NCBI GenBank assembly: GCA_023434665.1
Contig: JAEYSM010000010.1
Location: 1 to 64,000 of the forward strand
From: Bacteroidota bacterium
Lineage (GTDB): Bacteria > Bacteroidota > Bacteroidia > Bacteroidales > Lentimicrobiaceae
Length of the DNA: 64,000 bases
Direction of reading: 5' to 3'
In this document: positions 1 to 8,784 of the stretch, piece by piece
Position numbering within the stretch: the stretch's first letter is position 1
How the letters are laid out: every line of letters begins with the position of its first letter
The notes under the pieces: model-generated
The model's database searches: none
Told to the model about the DNA's origin: nothing
The model's input: only the letters and a program-made list of their open reading frames with translations
Position numbers and translations under genes: made by a program

Positions 1-128
1 ATGATGAGGTGAAAACCAATTTCTTATCTGGCAAGGTTGATCTTTCAAAGATGACGAGAGGTACCTATTTAATACAACTTGAAAATAAGGACCAGATTTA
101 TACAAACCGGGTCGCATTAATAGAGTAG
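1..128 (+). CDS. C-terminal end of a T9SS-sorted secreted protein (partial)
   Basis: The frame open from the left edge (codons in phase with base 3) runs to a TAG at 126-128 and encodes about 41 residues. The end reads VDLSKMTRGTYLIQL followed by a short beta-like stretch and a final RVALIE. This is the look of the Por secretion system C-terminal sorting domain: a D-L/V-S-x-hydrophobic-x-x-G-x-Y-hydrophobic core followed by a last strand. In Bacteroidota such tails send secreted proteins through the type IX secretion system to the cell surface. The rest of the protein lies outside the window, so its catalytic or binding part is unknown. It converges on the yhhQ-like gene with 17 bases between the stops. 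Confidence 0.75.
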   Translation, partial: DEVKTNFLSGKVDLSKMTRGTYLIQLENKDQIYTNRVALIE

Positions 129-145
129 AAATTCAGACTTTTAGG

Positions 146-826
146 CTATTTGTCAGTTGAGAAGTACCTGAAGGGATTATAATTGATGCCCCTGTCATAT
201 ACATCAACCTCTTCCTGTTTCTTTAGAAAACGGACGAGAGCGTATGTGACAGGGGTGAATATTATCTCAACGCCTGTTTTAAAAATATAGTTTGAGAAAA
301 TAACAGCCATAAGCACACTGTTGGGGAGTACTCCATAAAAAGCAATTACACAAAAGATGGCAGTGTCGATTCCCTCGCCGATAATTGTTGAGCCAATTGT
401 TCTCAGCCAAAGATACTTACCCTTGGTGCGAATCTTAAGTTTCGAAAGAAAGATTGCATTTGTAAAGGCTCCTGCAAAGTAGGCCACAAGGCTTGCAATT
501 ACTATACGGGGTATAAAGCCAAGGAGCGATTCGTAGGCTTGCTGATTCGGCCAATCAGGGGCAGGAGGGAGTATTTGGACTACCCATAGGACCAATGACA
601 TTAATAAAGCAGCCATAAAGCCAGTCCAAATTACCTTACGTGCTCTTTGATAACCGTAAACTTCAGTAAGAATATCGCCAAAAATGTAACTAAGCGGGAA
701 AAGCAGAGTGCCTCCATCAAAGGTAAAAGGTCCCAATGATAAAATCTTGGTGGAGGCAAGATTAGATATCAACAGAACGGCTACAAAAAGAGCCATAATT
801 ACATCAAAATACCTGAAAGTGCGCAT
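146..826 (-). CDS. yhhQ: Queuosine precursor transporter, YhhQ/DUF165 (VUT) family
   Basis: A 226-residue polytopic inner-membrane protein of the usual family length, with about six hydrophobic segments. The N-terminal stretch FDVIMALFVAVLLISNLAST and the following GGTLLFPLSYIFGDILTEVYG are typical of the YhhQ/DUF165 family, which imports the queuosine precursors preQ0 and preQ1. The imported base ends up at the wobble position of tRNA-Asp, -Asn, -His and -Tyr. It is the last gene of a tight minus-strand run after aspS and a small membrane protein, starting 10 bases after its upstream neighbour stops. That places a queuosine uptake gene in the same likely transcript as aspartyl-tRNA synthetase. 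Family assignment is firm; the exact substrate (preQ0, preQ1 or queuine) is inference. Confidence 0.88.
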   Translation of the reverse strand: MRTFRYFDVIMALFVAVLLISNLASTKILSLGPFTFDGGTLLFPLSYIFGDILTEVYGYQRARKVIWTGFMAALLMSLVLWVVQILPPAPDWPNQQAYESLLGFIPRIVIASLVAYFAGAFTNAIFLSKLKIRTKGKYLWLRTIGSTIIGEGIDTAIFCVIAFYGVLPNSVLMAVIFSNYIFKTGVEIIFTPVTYALVRFLKKQEEVDVYDRGINYNPFRYFSTDK

Positions 827-836
827 TCATTAAAGG

Positions 837-1175
837 TTACTTATTGGCGGATGACATGAAGTAAATTGAAACAGCGAGAAATACAAAGGATACTACCACT
901 GTTTCAGTTACAACCGGAGCAAACCCTAAATAGATTTTATAGATAAACAGTAAAGTAAGAAAAATGGCAGAAATGACAGTTAATCCCGGCTTTGAAGAAA
1001 AACCTCCTGCAAAAAGCAGGATAGCAAATACAATGAAAGCCAGAGAAATGTAGAAACCTTGACTATGAACATCGAGGGTTTGAAGGGTCTTCATGTTTTG
1101 AAGAATGACCCATGCCAAAACACATATTCTAAGCAACCATCTTGAAAACGGCAATAAAGCCTTAATGGGTTTCAT
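837..1175 (-). CDS. Small hypothetical membrane protein
   Basis: A 112-residue protein with a basic N-terminus and about four hydrophobic segments (roughly residues 13-28, 42-58, 63-82 and 89-107), ending in a short polar tail. I do not recognise a named family. It sits between aspS, with one base between the stop and this start, and the yhhQ-like gene, with 10 bases between, so it is almost certainly translated from the same mRNA. The topology resembles small four-helix membrane proteins common in Bacteroidota. A link to queuosine uptake or to aspartyl-tRNA synthetase is only suggested by position. Confidence 0.75.
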   Translation of the reverse strand: MKPIKALLPFSRWLLRICVLAWVILQNMKTLQTLDVHSQGFYISLAFIVFAILLFAGGFSSKPGLTVISAIFLTLLFIYKIYLGFAPVVTETVVVSFVFLAVSIYFMSSANK

Positions 1176-1176
1176 T

Positions 1177-2934
1177 TTATTGTTTATTTTGAGTGTTCAG
1201 GATTATTTTTAGTTCGTCCAACTGCTCTTGTTTAATAGGAGCAGGGGTATCAATCATCACATCCCTACCGGCATTATTTTTAGGGAATGCTATAAAATCT
1301 CTAATGCTGTCTGATCCACCAAAAAGTGAGCACATTCTGTCGAAACCAAATGCAATTCCTCCATGTGGAGGCGCTCCATATTCGAAGGCATTCATCAGAA
1401 ATCCAAACTGAGCCTGGGCGTCTTCATCTGAAAATCCCAGAACTGAAAACATCTTCTTTTGCAGATCACGGTTATGGATTCTGATAGATCCCCCACCAAT
1501 CTCAACACCGTTTATTACGAGGTCGTAAGCATTCGCTCTTACTTCACCAGGATTCGTGTTTAATAAGGCTATATCTTCAGGCTTAGGTGAAGTAAAAGGG
1601 TGGTGCATCGCATAATAGCGCTGAGTTTCGTCATCCCATTCCAGTAATGGAAAATCGACTACCCATAATGGTGCAAATACATCAGGATTGCGTAATCCGA
1701 GCTGGTTCCCCATCTCAAGCCGAAGTTCTGATAATGCTTTTCTTGTTTTTTTATCGCTACCGGCCAGTATTAGCATTAAGTCACCGGGTTTTGCTTCAAA
1801 AGATTTAGCCCAATGTGACAATTGTTCTTCGTTAAAAAATTTGTCGACAGATGACTTTATGGTTCCATCTTCGTTATACCTAACATAAATGAGGCCTGTT
1901 GCACCTAATTGAGGACGTTTTACAAAGTCAGTCAGAGCATCCAGTTGCTTTCTGGTATATGAGGCGGCTCCCGGTACACAAATTCCTGCTACTAATTCTG
2001 CATCACTGAAAACCTTAAAATCTGAATCTTTTACCGCGTTGGTTAAATCGACAAATGTCATTCCAAATCGGATATCCGGTTTATCGTTCCCATAAAATTT
2101 CATTGCATCGGCAAATGTCATACGAGGAATGCTCTCAATATCAACTCTTTTAACTTTCTTGAAGAGATATTTAACCAAACCTTCGAAGGTCAGAAGGATA
2201 TCTTCCTGGGTTATAAACGACATTTCGCAGTCAATCTGGGTGAACTCTGGCTGACGGTCAGCCCTTAAATCTTCATCCCTGAAACATTTAACAATTTGGA
2301 AATACTTGTCAAATCCCGAAACCATAAGCAATTGCTTAAAAGTTTGAGGTGATTGTGGTAATGCATAGAACTGACCTTCATTCATGCGTGAAGGAACGAC
2401 AAAGTCGCGTGCGCCTTCAGGGGTTGATTTGATGAGCACCGGTGTTTCAATTTCTATGAAACCCAATTCATTCATATAATTTCGGGTTTCAATAGCCATT
2501 TTGTGTCTGAGCAGGATGTTTTCTCTTACTGTATTTCTGCGCAAATCAAGATATCTGTATTTCATTCGTAGTTCGTCACCTCCATCAGTGTTATCCTCAA
2601 TTGTGAAAGGAGGAATTTTTGATTCATTAAGAACTTCGAAGTGAGACACCAGGATCTCAATCTCCCCGGTTGGGATTTTAAGATTTTTATTGCTTCTTTC
2701 AGCAACAGTACCTGTAGCCGAAATGACATACTCACGCCCCATTTTCCTTGCTTCCTCACAAAGCGAAGCGTTTGATTCCATGTTGAATACCAATTGAGTA
2801 ATTCCATAACGATCGCGGAGATCAATAAATGTCATCCCTCCGAGATCTCTTGATTTTTGGATCCAACCGGTTAATGTAACAGTAAGGTCTTTGTGAGAAA
2901 TATTCAGTTCACCACAGGTATGAGTTCGTAGCAT
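1177..2934 (-). CDS. aspS: Aspartyl-tRNA synthetase
   Basis: A 585-residue class II aminoacyl-tRNA synthetase of the bacterial type. It charges tRNA-Asp with aspartate in the cytoplasm. The N-terminal OB-fold anticodon-binding domain (about 1-110) contains LTGWIQKSRDLGGMTFIDLRDR. Motif 2 is visible as FRDEDLRADRQPEFTQID near residue 218, the bacterial GAD-like insertion follows at about 280-410, and motif 3 is GIAFGFDRM near the C-terminus. Length matches bacterial AspRS. Whether it is discriminating or charges tRNA-Asn as well cannot be told by eye. It is first in a run with the small membrane protein and the queuosine transporter; tRNA-Asp is a queuosine-containing tRNA. Confidence 0.97.
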   Translation of the reverse strand: MLRTHTCGELNISHKDLTVTLTGWIQKSRDLGGMTFIDLRDRYGITQLVFNMESNASLCEEARKMGREYVISATGTVAERSNKNLKIPTGEIEILVSHFEVLNESKIPPFTIEDNTDGGDELRMKYRYLDLRRNTVRENILLRHKMAIETRNYMNELGFIEIETPVLIKSTPEGARDFVVPSRMNEGQFYALPQSPQTFKQLLMVSGFDKYFQIVKCFRDEDLRADRQPEFTQIDCEMSFITQEDILLTFEGLVKYLFKKVKRVDIESIPRMTFADAMKFYGNDKPDIRFGMTFVDLTNAVKDSDFKVFSDAELVAGICVPGAASYTRKQLDALTDFVKRPQLGATGLIYVRYNEDGTIKSSVDKFFNEEQLSHWAKSFEAKPGDLMLILAGSDKKTRKALSELRLEMGNQLGLRNPDVFAPLWVVDFPLLEWDDETQRYYAMHHPFTSPKPEDIALLNTNPGEVRANAYDLVINGVEIGGGSIRIHNRDLQKKMFSVLGFSDEDAQAQFGFLMNAFEYGAPPHGGIAFGFDRMCSLFGGSDSIRDFIAFPKNNAGRDVMIDTPAPIKQEQLDELKIILNTQNKQ

Positions 2935-2956
2935 AAGACGTCAAATTTTTAAGGTG

Positions 2957-2964
2957 CGAAATTA
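2957..2964 (-). promoter_or_regulatory. Near-consensus -7 box for aspS
   Basis: Reading the minus strand, TAATTTCG followed by CACC lies 22 bases before the aspS start. It differs by one base from the Bacteroidota -7 consensus TAnnTTTG. No clear -33 TTG is seen at the right distance, so this is a candidate only. Confidence 0.35.
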
Positions 2965-3076
2965 ATCATTTATATTTTAGAGATAATGATAAAAAATTGC
3001 ATAAACATGAGTTACATTTTGCCATATCAGTGATAAATAATTTTACTTGCAATGTAAAAATATTATCCTGAGAAAT

Positions 3077-3766
3077 ATGAGGAGTTTTTTTTCTGTATTA
3101 TCCTTTCTGCTTATTATCTGTAACTATTCGTTCAGTCAGTTAAAAGTTGTTGATGATTCAGCCATTCCGTATTGCGATAAAGCTGAAAACTGTATGTGGT
3201 TATCAAACCTGAAAGCCGAAGAGGTTCTTTCACTTTATCTCTCAAATACAGAACACAAGCTTTTAAAAGTCAGCGAATTGAAAGATATCACAAGTTATGG
3301 ATATCATTTATATTACAAAAAAGATAATCTTCAGAAAGTTCAGAAATATTTAGTAAAAATAACGACTCTCCGTGAAGACGAATGTCTTGCTTACTACGAA
3401 AAGCATAATCCTGAAGTCATTAAAGTTATTTTTAGTGATTTAAAAGATCAGGTTGGAAGTAATGGGCATACCTATCTCGACTATAAAAAGATTTACCATC
3501 AGTATAAACATCTGGGTTGCCGTTTATATAAACAAATACAAGATGGTGAAGGAAATCTTACAGATGAAATGAGTTTTCTCCTAAAGAAATACCAAAAGGC
3601 TGATGTGCAGAATCAAGATAATTATCTTGCAACTACAGGTATTATGGATTTTGGCTTGATTAAAAAGAAACCATTAGCAGACAAATGGAATTATTGGATC
3701 ACCTTCCTTAAAGAGCTGGAAACAAAAGGTTACATTACACTGATTGAATATAGCGAAGCTCCATAA
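3077..3766 (+). CDS. Exported protein of unknown function
   Basis: The start is set at the ATG at 3077 rather than the one at 3047, because the product then begins with a clean signal peptide (MRSFFSVLSFLLIICNYSFS, followed by Q), giving 229 residues. The mature part is mixed alpha/beta, rich in Lys and Tyr, with five Cys residues (in YCDKAENC, DECLAY and LGCRL). I do not recognise a domain. No neighbour on the same strand is close enough to suggest an operon; the carbamoyltransferase starts 174 bases later. It is probably periplasmic. Codon use looks like that of its neighbours. Confidence 0.7.
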   Translation: MRSFFSVLSFLLIICNYSFSQLKVVDDSAIPYCDKAENCMWLSNLKAEEVLSLYLSNTEHKLLKVSELKDITSYGYHLYYKKDNLQKVQKYLVKITTLREDECLAYYEKHNPEVIKVIFSDLKDQVGSNGHTYLDYKKIYHQYKHLGCRLYKQIQDGEGNLTDEMSFLLKKYQKADVQNQDNYLATTGIMDFGLIKKKPLADKWNYWITFLKELETKGYITLIEYSEAP

Positions 3767-3940
3767 CATATTAATCATAACAATATACCCGTAATTTATA
3801 ACAATACATCCGCTTCCTCTAGCCAATTTGTTATTTTCATAATTTCTCTTCTTCGTTGCTACTTTTAGCAGCTTTATTTGTTCATCATAAAGGACAAAGC
3901 TTGTTGTAACTCATTCAAAACTAAAAAAGTAGCTAAAGGT

Positions 3941-5671
3941 ATGTACATTCTCGGCATAAATGCGGTATTCCACGATTCGGCTGCAGTAATTCTTAAAGAT
4001 GGCAAGTTGCTGGCAGCAGCTGAAGATGAAAGATTCACTCACATAAAGCAAGGCAAACGACCCATCCCCTTCTCTACATATCAGATTCCCTTCCATGCTA
4101 TTGATTATTGTCTAAGAGTGGCCGGAATAGATTTAAGAGATGTAGACCACATAGCCTATTCTTTTGATCCTTATCAATTGATTGACAAGACCGAGGCTAA
4201 ATCTTCTACAATTGAAATACCACTTAATCTTGATTCGTACAGACATAATGGGCATGATGCCTGGGAAACACTTTTTCTATCTGCTATCCTGAATGCACCC
4301 GGGCAGTTGGCTGATGGGTGGCCACATCACCTCCAGAAAAGGTTTATTGGCAGCAAAGTTTCAGACTGGGAGTGGCATTATGTTGATCATCATGTCTCAC
4401 ATGCTGCAAGTGCATTTTATCCGTCACCTTTCAGGAATGCAGCAATCATGACTTTAGACGGGAGAGGTGAAAAGGCTACAACAACGTACAGCATTGGTCG
4501 TGAAAATGAAATGAAGAAGATTAAAGAAGTTGCATTACCTCATTCACTAGGATTATTATATGAAAAGCTGACTACCCATCTGGGCTTTCTGCATTCATCT
4601 GATGAATATAAGGTTATGGCTCTTGCATCATATGGAAAGCCTGTTTATGAGAAGGATTTCAGAGAGATAATTGAACTTACAGGTAATGGTGGCTATAAGA
4701 TTCACGATGAAGATCTTGAAGCTCGTTTTGGTCCTAAGAGATTACGCAATGATCCGTTTACTGAGCATCATTTTAATGTTGCACATTCATTACAGAAAGT
4801 GCTTGAAGATACAGTAGTTGAACTAACCAACTGGCTTCAGAAAGAGACAGGCGATGAAAATTTATGCATGGCAGGAGGGGTTGCTTTAAACTGCGTTATG
4901 AACTCAAGGGTTAAGGAAAGAGGAAACTTCAGGAATATTTGGGTTCAGCCGGCTGCTGGTGATGCGGGAACAGCTTTAGGAGCAGCTTTATGGATCGATA
5001 AGCAGGAAAGAATTGATAAACTCAAATTGAATGGGGGAGGCAGGACGTTTGAAATGACTCATGCCTATTGGGGACCGGAGTACTCGAACCAGGAAATAGA
5101 AGAATTCCTCAAGAAATCAAAGATCAGGTACAAAGTAATGGAAGATCCTGCAAAAGAGGCGGCAGAGATTCTTGCAGACAATAAAATTATTGGATGGTTT
5201 CAGGGACCAATGGAATTTGGACCCAGGGCCTTAGGTAGCCGGTCAATTCTTGCATCACCCATTGACCCCTCCATGCAAGCCCGGTTAAATGAAATAAAAG
5301 ACCGCGAAGATTTTCGGCCAGTTGCTCCTGTAGTAATTGAGGAAGATGCCCCTGAGTGGTTCGAGAAAGCTGATTATTCACCATTTATGCTTTTTGTTTT
5401 TGATGTAAGGCAGGATAAAACTGACATTATTCCTGCTGTAAAGCATGTTGATGGAACTGCACGCATTCAGACAATCAACAGAAACCAGCATCCACTATAC
5501 TATGATCTGCTCAGTGCATTTAAAGAGAAAACCGGTGTTCCGGTACTTGTAAATACAAGTTTTAATACACTTGGGAAGCCCATTGTATGTACTCCCAGAG
5601 ATGCTGTTGAATGTTTCTGGTCCTCGCCTTTTGATGCATTAATCATTGGAAAATACCTGGTTGAAAAGTAA
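3941..5671 (+). CDS. Carbamoyltransferase, NodU/CmcH family
   Basis: A 576-residue carbamoyltransferase that would transfer a carbamoyl group from carbamoyl phosphate to a hydroxyl, here probably on a sugar. The ATG at 3941 is chosen because the family begins at MYILGINAVFHDSAA; the open frame extends 21 codons upstream without homology-like sequence. The N-terminal ASKHA/Kae1-like part carries DHHVSHAASAFYPSPF and LDGRGE, with GGVALNCVMNSR near residue 310. The C-terminal domain has the family signature FGPRALGSRSIL near residue 425 and the late VNTSFN motif. It leads a plus-strand operon with GT2 (6 bases on) and GT9. NodU carbamoylates Nod factors and CmcH cephalosporins; the neighbours point to a cell-surface or extracellular glycan here, which is inference. 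Confidence 0.93.
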   Translation: MYILGINAVFHDSAAVILKDGKLLAAAEDERFTHIKQGKRPIPFSTYQIPFHAIDYCLRVAGIDLRDVDHIAYSFDPYQLIDKTEAKSSTIEIPLNLDSYRHNGHDAWETLFLSAILNAPGQLADGWPHHLQKRFIGSKVSDWEWHYVDHHVSHAASAFYPSPFRNAAIMTLDGRGEKATTTYSIGRENEMKKIKEVALPHSLGLLYEKLTTHLGFLHSSDEYKVMALASYGKPVYEKDFREIIELTGNGGYKIHDEDLEARFGPKRLRNDPFTEHHFNVAHSLQKVLEDTVVELTNWLQKETGDENLCMAGGVALNCVMNSRVKERGNFRNIWVQPAAGDAGTALGAALWIDKQERIDKLKLNGGGRTFEMTHAYWGPEYSNQEIEEFLKKSKIRYKVMEDPAKEAAEILADNKIIGWFQGPMEFGPRALGSRSILASPIDPSMQARLNEIKDREDFRPVAPVVIEEDAPEWFEKADYSPFMLFVFDVRQDKTDIIPAVKHVDGTARIQTINRNQHPLYYDLLSAFKEKTGVPVLVNTSFNTLGKPIVCTPRDAVECFWSSPFDALIIGKYLVEK

Positions 5672-5677
5672 GCTGTT

Positions 5678-6655
5678 ATGCCTGAGATATCAGTAGTAAT
5701 CCCCACTTATAAACGCCCTGGTCTTTTAAGCAACTGTTTGAAGCAGCTTGAAATGCAAACAATTGAAAAGCACCTGTTTGAAGTAATAGTTGTTAGTGAC
5801 GGACCTGATGATTTAACTTGCGAAATTGTAAAGGCATTTGAGCGTCTCTCTTCGATAGATATTAAATTTTTTAGCACTCCCGGCAAGAAAGGGCCTGCTG
5901 CTGCCCGCAATTTAGGATGGAAAAATGCATCGCACAATGTTCAACTCATTGCATTTACTGACGATGATTGCCAACCCGAAAAAAACTGGTTATCTGCTTT
6001 TTATGAACGATTTGAGCCAGGTACTGCAATTGCATTTGCAGGATTTACAAAAGTTCCAATTGAGGAAGAACCGACTGACTTTGCCTTAAACACTCATGGC
6101 TTGCAATACGCAGATTTCATAACTGCAAATTGTGCCATTTCAATTCAGGCATTAATGTTAAGCGGAGGATTCGATGAAAGATATGAAACAGCCTGGAGAG
6201 AAGACTCTGATTTAGAGTTTACTTTAGAAAAAAATAAAATCCCTGTTGTTAAGATACAAGAAGCTGTTGTGGTTCATCCTGTCAGACAGGATGTTCCCTG
6301 GGGAGTAAGCATAAAAGAACATAAAAAAGGCCAGTACGACGCTTTATTGTTTAAGAAGTTTCCTGAATTTTATCGTAACCGGCTCTCCCCTAAGATTATA
6401 TATTCGTATTATTTCATAGTGCTTACGGATATTATTTGCTTAATAGCAATTGTAAATGGGTGGTGGTATATCGCTGCTGTAACATTTCTTGCTGTCTTTA
6501 TGATGATTTTTGCATTATTTCTCAAAAGAATTAGAAGAACCAGCAAAACTTTATCGCATATATGGGAAATGTGGGTAACCTCAATGGTCTTACCTTTTGT
6601 ATCAGTTTATTGGAGAATTTACGGAAGCATAAAATTCAGAGTGTTATTTTTTTAA
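5678..6655 (+). CDS. Glycosyltransferase family 2 with C-terminal membrane segments
   Basis: A 325-residue inverting GT-A glycosyltransferase. The N-terminus VVIPTYKRPGLLSNCLKQL is the GT2 nucleotide-binding start, followed by VVSDGPDD (about 38-45) and the acidic AFTDDDCQP (Asp95-97), which would bind the metal of a nucleotide sugar. GGFDERYETAWREDSDLEF is the acceptor/catalytic region with its ED motif. The last 90 residues contain two or three hydrophobic helices, which would anchor the enzyme at the inner membrane. It starts 6 bases after the carbamoyltransferase and ends 5 bases before the GT9 gene, so the three are translationally linked. Donor and acceptor sugars are unknown. Confidence 0.9.
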   Translation: MPEISVVIPTYKRPGLLSNCLKQLEMQTIEKHLFEVIVVSDGPDDLTCEIVKAFERLSSIDIKFFSTPGKKGPAAARNLGWKNASHNVQLIAFTDDDCQPEKNWLSAFYERFEPGTAIAFAGFTKVPIEEEPTDFALNTHGLQYADFITANCAISIQALMLSGGFDERYETAWREDSDLEFTLEKNKIPVVKIQEAVVVHPVRQDVPWGVSIKEHKKGQYDALLFKKFPEFYRNRLSPKIIYSYYFIVLTDIICLIAIVNGWWYIAAVTFLAVFMMIFALFLKRIRRTSKTLSHIWEMWVTSMVLPFVSVYWRIYGSIKFRVLFF

Positions 6656-6660
6656 GCAGG

Positions 6661-7692
6661 ATGTTAGATAAAAGATGTATTCGTAAAATAGGGATTTTCA
6701 GAGCATTACAGCTAGGAGATCTGATGTGTTCAATTCCGGCAATCAGAGCTATTCGTAATGAATTTCCCGATGCAGAGATATTTTTAATAGGTTTGCCAGG
6801 TGCCCAATCATTTATTAAAAGATTTCCCAAATATTTTAATGGGTTAATAAAGTTTCCCGGCTATCCGGGACTACCCGAACAACCTTATGAAGTTGATGAA
6901 ATACCTGAATTTCTGCGTTCTATGCAAAAGCATAAATTCGACCTTATTATACAAATGCAGGGCAATGGCAACATTGTTAATCCCTTGATAGAGACCTTTG
7001 GGGCAAAATTCACGGCAGGCTTTCACCGACCTAATGATTATATTCCGGAGGGAGGTTTATTTATAGAGTATCCGGAAGGCCATGAAGTGGAGAGGCACTT
7101 GATGTTAACAACCTATTTGGGTATAACTTCGCAAGGGAAGCACCTCGAATTTCCATTAACTGATGAAGATACTCTTGAGCTTGAAAACTCAGGGTTAATG
7201 CTCGAACCAGATTCTTATGTATGTATTCATCCCGGCTCCAGAGGATCATGGAGACAATGGCCGGTAGAGCATTTTGCTCTTATTGGTGATTTATGTGCTG
7301 CACAAGGGAAGACTGTTGTACTTACCGGAACATCTGATGAAATAGATCGTACGGAACAAACCGCTTCCCTCATGCAAACTGAGGCTGTAATCGCTACCGG
7401 TAAAACGTCTTTAGGGGCAATAGGAAGACTTATTGAAAATGCATTTGCCATAGTTTCAAATTGTACAGGAGTATCACATATAGCTTCAGCCCTTAATACA
7501 CCAGGGATCATCATTAGCATGGATGGAGAACCACATCGTTGGGAACCATTAAACAAGGATATATTAACAACTATTGACTGGCTGAATTATCCACAGTTTG
7601 ATCTAGCAGAGAATGCACTGCATCGATTACTTCAGAAGGCTCAGGATAATCAACAGGTGAATTATAGAATTTTCGGTTCACAAACCGGATAA
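6661..7692 (+). CDS. Glycosyltransferase family 9 (heptosyltransferase-like), plus-strand copy
   Basis: A 343-residue GT-B enzyme of the ADP-heptose:LPS heptosyltransferase family. The ATG at 6661 is chosen because GT9 proteins start at IGIFRALQLGDLMCSIPAIRAI; the upstream extension overlaps the GT2 gene in another frame. The C-terminal half has the donor-site motif CIHPGSRGSWRQWP and the late NCTGVSHIASAL. GT9 enzymes normally transfer heptose from ADP-heptose. The last 122 bases overlap, on the opposite strand, the end of a second GT9 gene. Both C-termini look plausible for the family, so the overlap seems real. It belongs with the carbamoyltransferase and GT2 genes. Confidence 0.9.
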   Translation: MLDKRCIRKIGIFRALQLGDLMCSIPAIRAIRNEFPDAEIFLIGLPGAQSFIKRFPKYFNGLIKFPGYPGLPEQPYEVDEIPEFLRSMQKHKFDLIIQMQGNGNIVNPLIETFGAKFTAGFHRPNDYIPEGGLFIEYPEGHEVERHLMLTTYLGITSQGKHLEFPLTDEDTLELENSGLMLEPDSYVCIHPGSRGSWRQWPVEHFALIGDLCAAQGKTVVLTGTSDEIDRTEQTASLMQTEAVIATGKTSLGAIGRLIENAFAIVSNCTGVSHIASALNTPGIIISMDGEPHRWEPLNKDILTTIDWLNYPQFDLAENALHRLLQKAQDNQQVNYRIFGSQTG

Positions 7693-8758
7693 CTCCATTT
7701 TTACTTTGTAAAGATTCAGGCACCGGGAATTCAAATACCCTGTTTTGTGTTTTCCAGGGTTTATGTTGTGGATTCGTCTGTGCATAAAGCACTATTACCG
7801 GTTTTTGAAGTCCTGCAGCCATATGAACCGGTGCAGTATTTACAGATATTAAAAGCCTCGATCTGTTTATCAAGGCAGCAAATTCTTCAACTGTAAAGAT
7901 ACCTGCAGCGGAAATGCTTTTATTGCCCGTTTTTGCCTGTAAATGATCGGTTAGCTCTCTTTCATTCAACGAGCCGGTAAAAATTACTTTTGAGTCAAAT
8001 CTCTCAATTACTCCCTTTGCTATATCAATCCATCTTTCCGTTGGGTAGGCTCTTTTTAACTCACTGACGCCCACATGTATTAAAATAAGCTCCTCTATTC
8101 CTGAAGCAATTGATTGATGTGAATTCTTAATTGATAAGTCGTAGTGATTATTGAGCCGGAATTTTATTTCACTTGCAGAGAAATGGTTATCAAAAAGGTT
8201 AAGCAGTTTAACTTCCATCGATTTGAAAGCAACATCCGGAATCGATAATTTAATGGAAGATTCAGTTGTTGGTATTCCGACAGATTCAATCAGCCGCAGA
8301 TCTCTCTCAACCTGATGATAGATAGTCTCAAATGGTTCATTATCAGGCACCCAGAAGGTTAACAGATCATATGGATTTTCTCTGCTATAGGCAATGCGGT
8401 TGGGTATTCCTGCTATCCAGGCCATCATTGCTGAAGGCAGTGCACTTTGACTATAAACTGTAAAAATGATTGCTGCATCGAAGTTTTTTTGATTCAACTG
8501 TTGTGTAAGGGAGTTAAACTCAGGAGATTTAATTGTAGTTCCGGCCTTAATCCAAGGAAGTGTTGCAATAATCACTTCATCAATTTCAGGTATTAAAGGG
8601 CACACTTCAGATGCCATTTGAGAAGTTAATACAGTTATACGACAATCAAGAGCTTCTTTGACCGCCCGTATAGCTGGGGAAGTCATGATGAGATCTCCCA
8701 TGTTGTCGGGTCGGATTATCAAAACGTTTTTACAACCGCTCAAAATCATACAATTCAA
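7571..8758 (-). CDS. Glycosyltransferase family 9 (heptosyltransferase-like), minus-strand copy
   Basis: A 395-residue second GT9 enzyme, clearly different in sequence from the plus-strand copy. The N-terminus NVLIIRPDNMGDLIMTSPAI is the family's acceptor-side loop with the catalytic-type Asp. Towards the C-terminus come LIHVGVSELKRAYPTERW, VIFTGSLNERE and LLISVNTAPVHMAAGLQKPV, which form the ADP-sugar pocket. It is longer than the usual 340-350 residues because of an insertion around residues 190-230. It is last in a minus-strand operon after two GT4 genes and a GmhB-like phosphatase, 26 bases after the latter. Two GT9 genes plus GmhB point to a heptose-containing glycan. Confidence 0.9.
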   Translation of the reverse strand: MNCMILSGCKNVLIIRPDNMGDLIMTSPAIRAVKEALDCRITVLTSQMASEVCPLIPEIDEVIIATLPWIKAGTTIKSPEFNSLTQQLNQKNFDAAIIFTVYSQSALPSAMMAWIAGIPNRIAYSRENPYDLLTFWVPDNEPFETIYHQVERDLRLIESVGIPTTESSIKLSIPDVAFKSMEVKLLNLFDNHFSASEIKFRLNNHYDLSIKNSHQSIASGIEELILIHVGVSELKRAYPTERWIDIAKGVIERFDSKVIFTGSLNERELTDHLQAKTGNKSISAAGIFTVEEFAALINRSRLLISVNTAPVHMAAGLQKPVIVLYAQTNPQHKPWKTQNRVFEFPVPESLQSKNGVIRFVNRKFYNSPVDYPEPSEVIDAVHSLLDQTVDNSASQ

Positions 8759-8784
8759 TTTCGGTCAATTTCTTTGATATAAGG

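Noticed and set aside
837..1175. Possible preQ1 riboswitch linked to the queuosine transporter
   Set aside because: The transporter is third in a tightly packed run with only 10 bases before its start, and I found no C-rich pseudoknot-like leader before aspS.
7571..8758. The two GT9 genes as a recent inverted duplication
   Set aside because: Their protein sequences differ throughout, including the donor-site loops and length, so they are distant paralogues.
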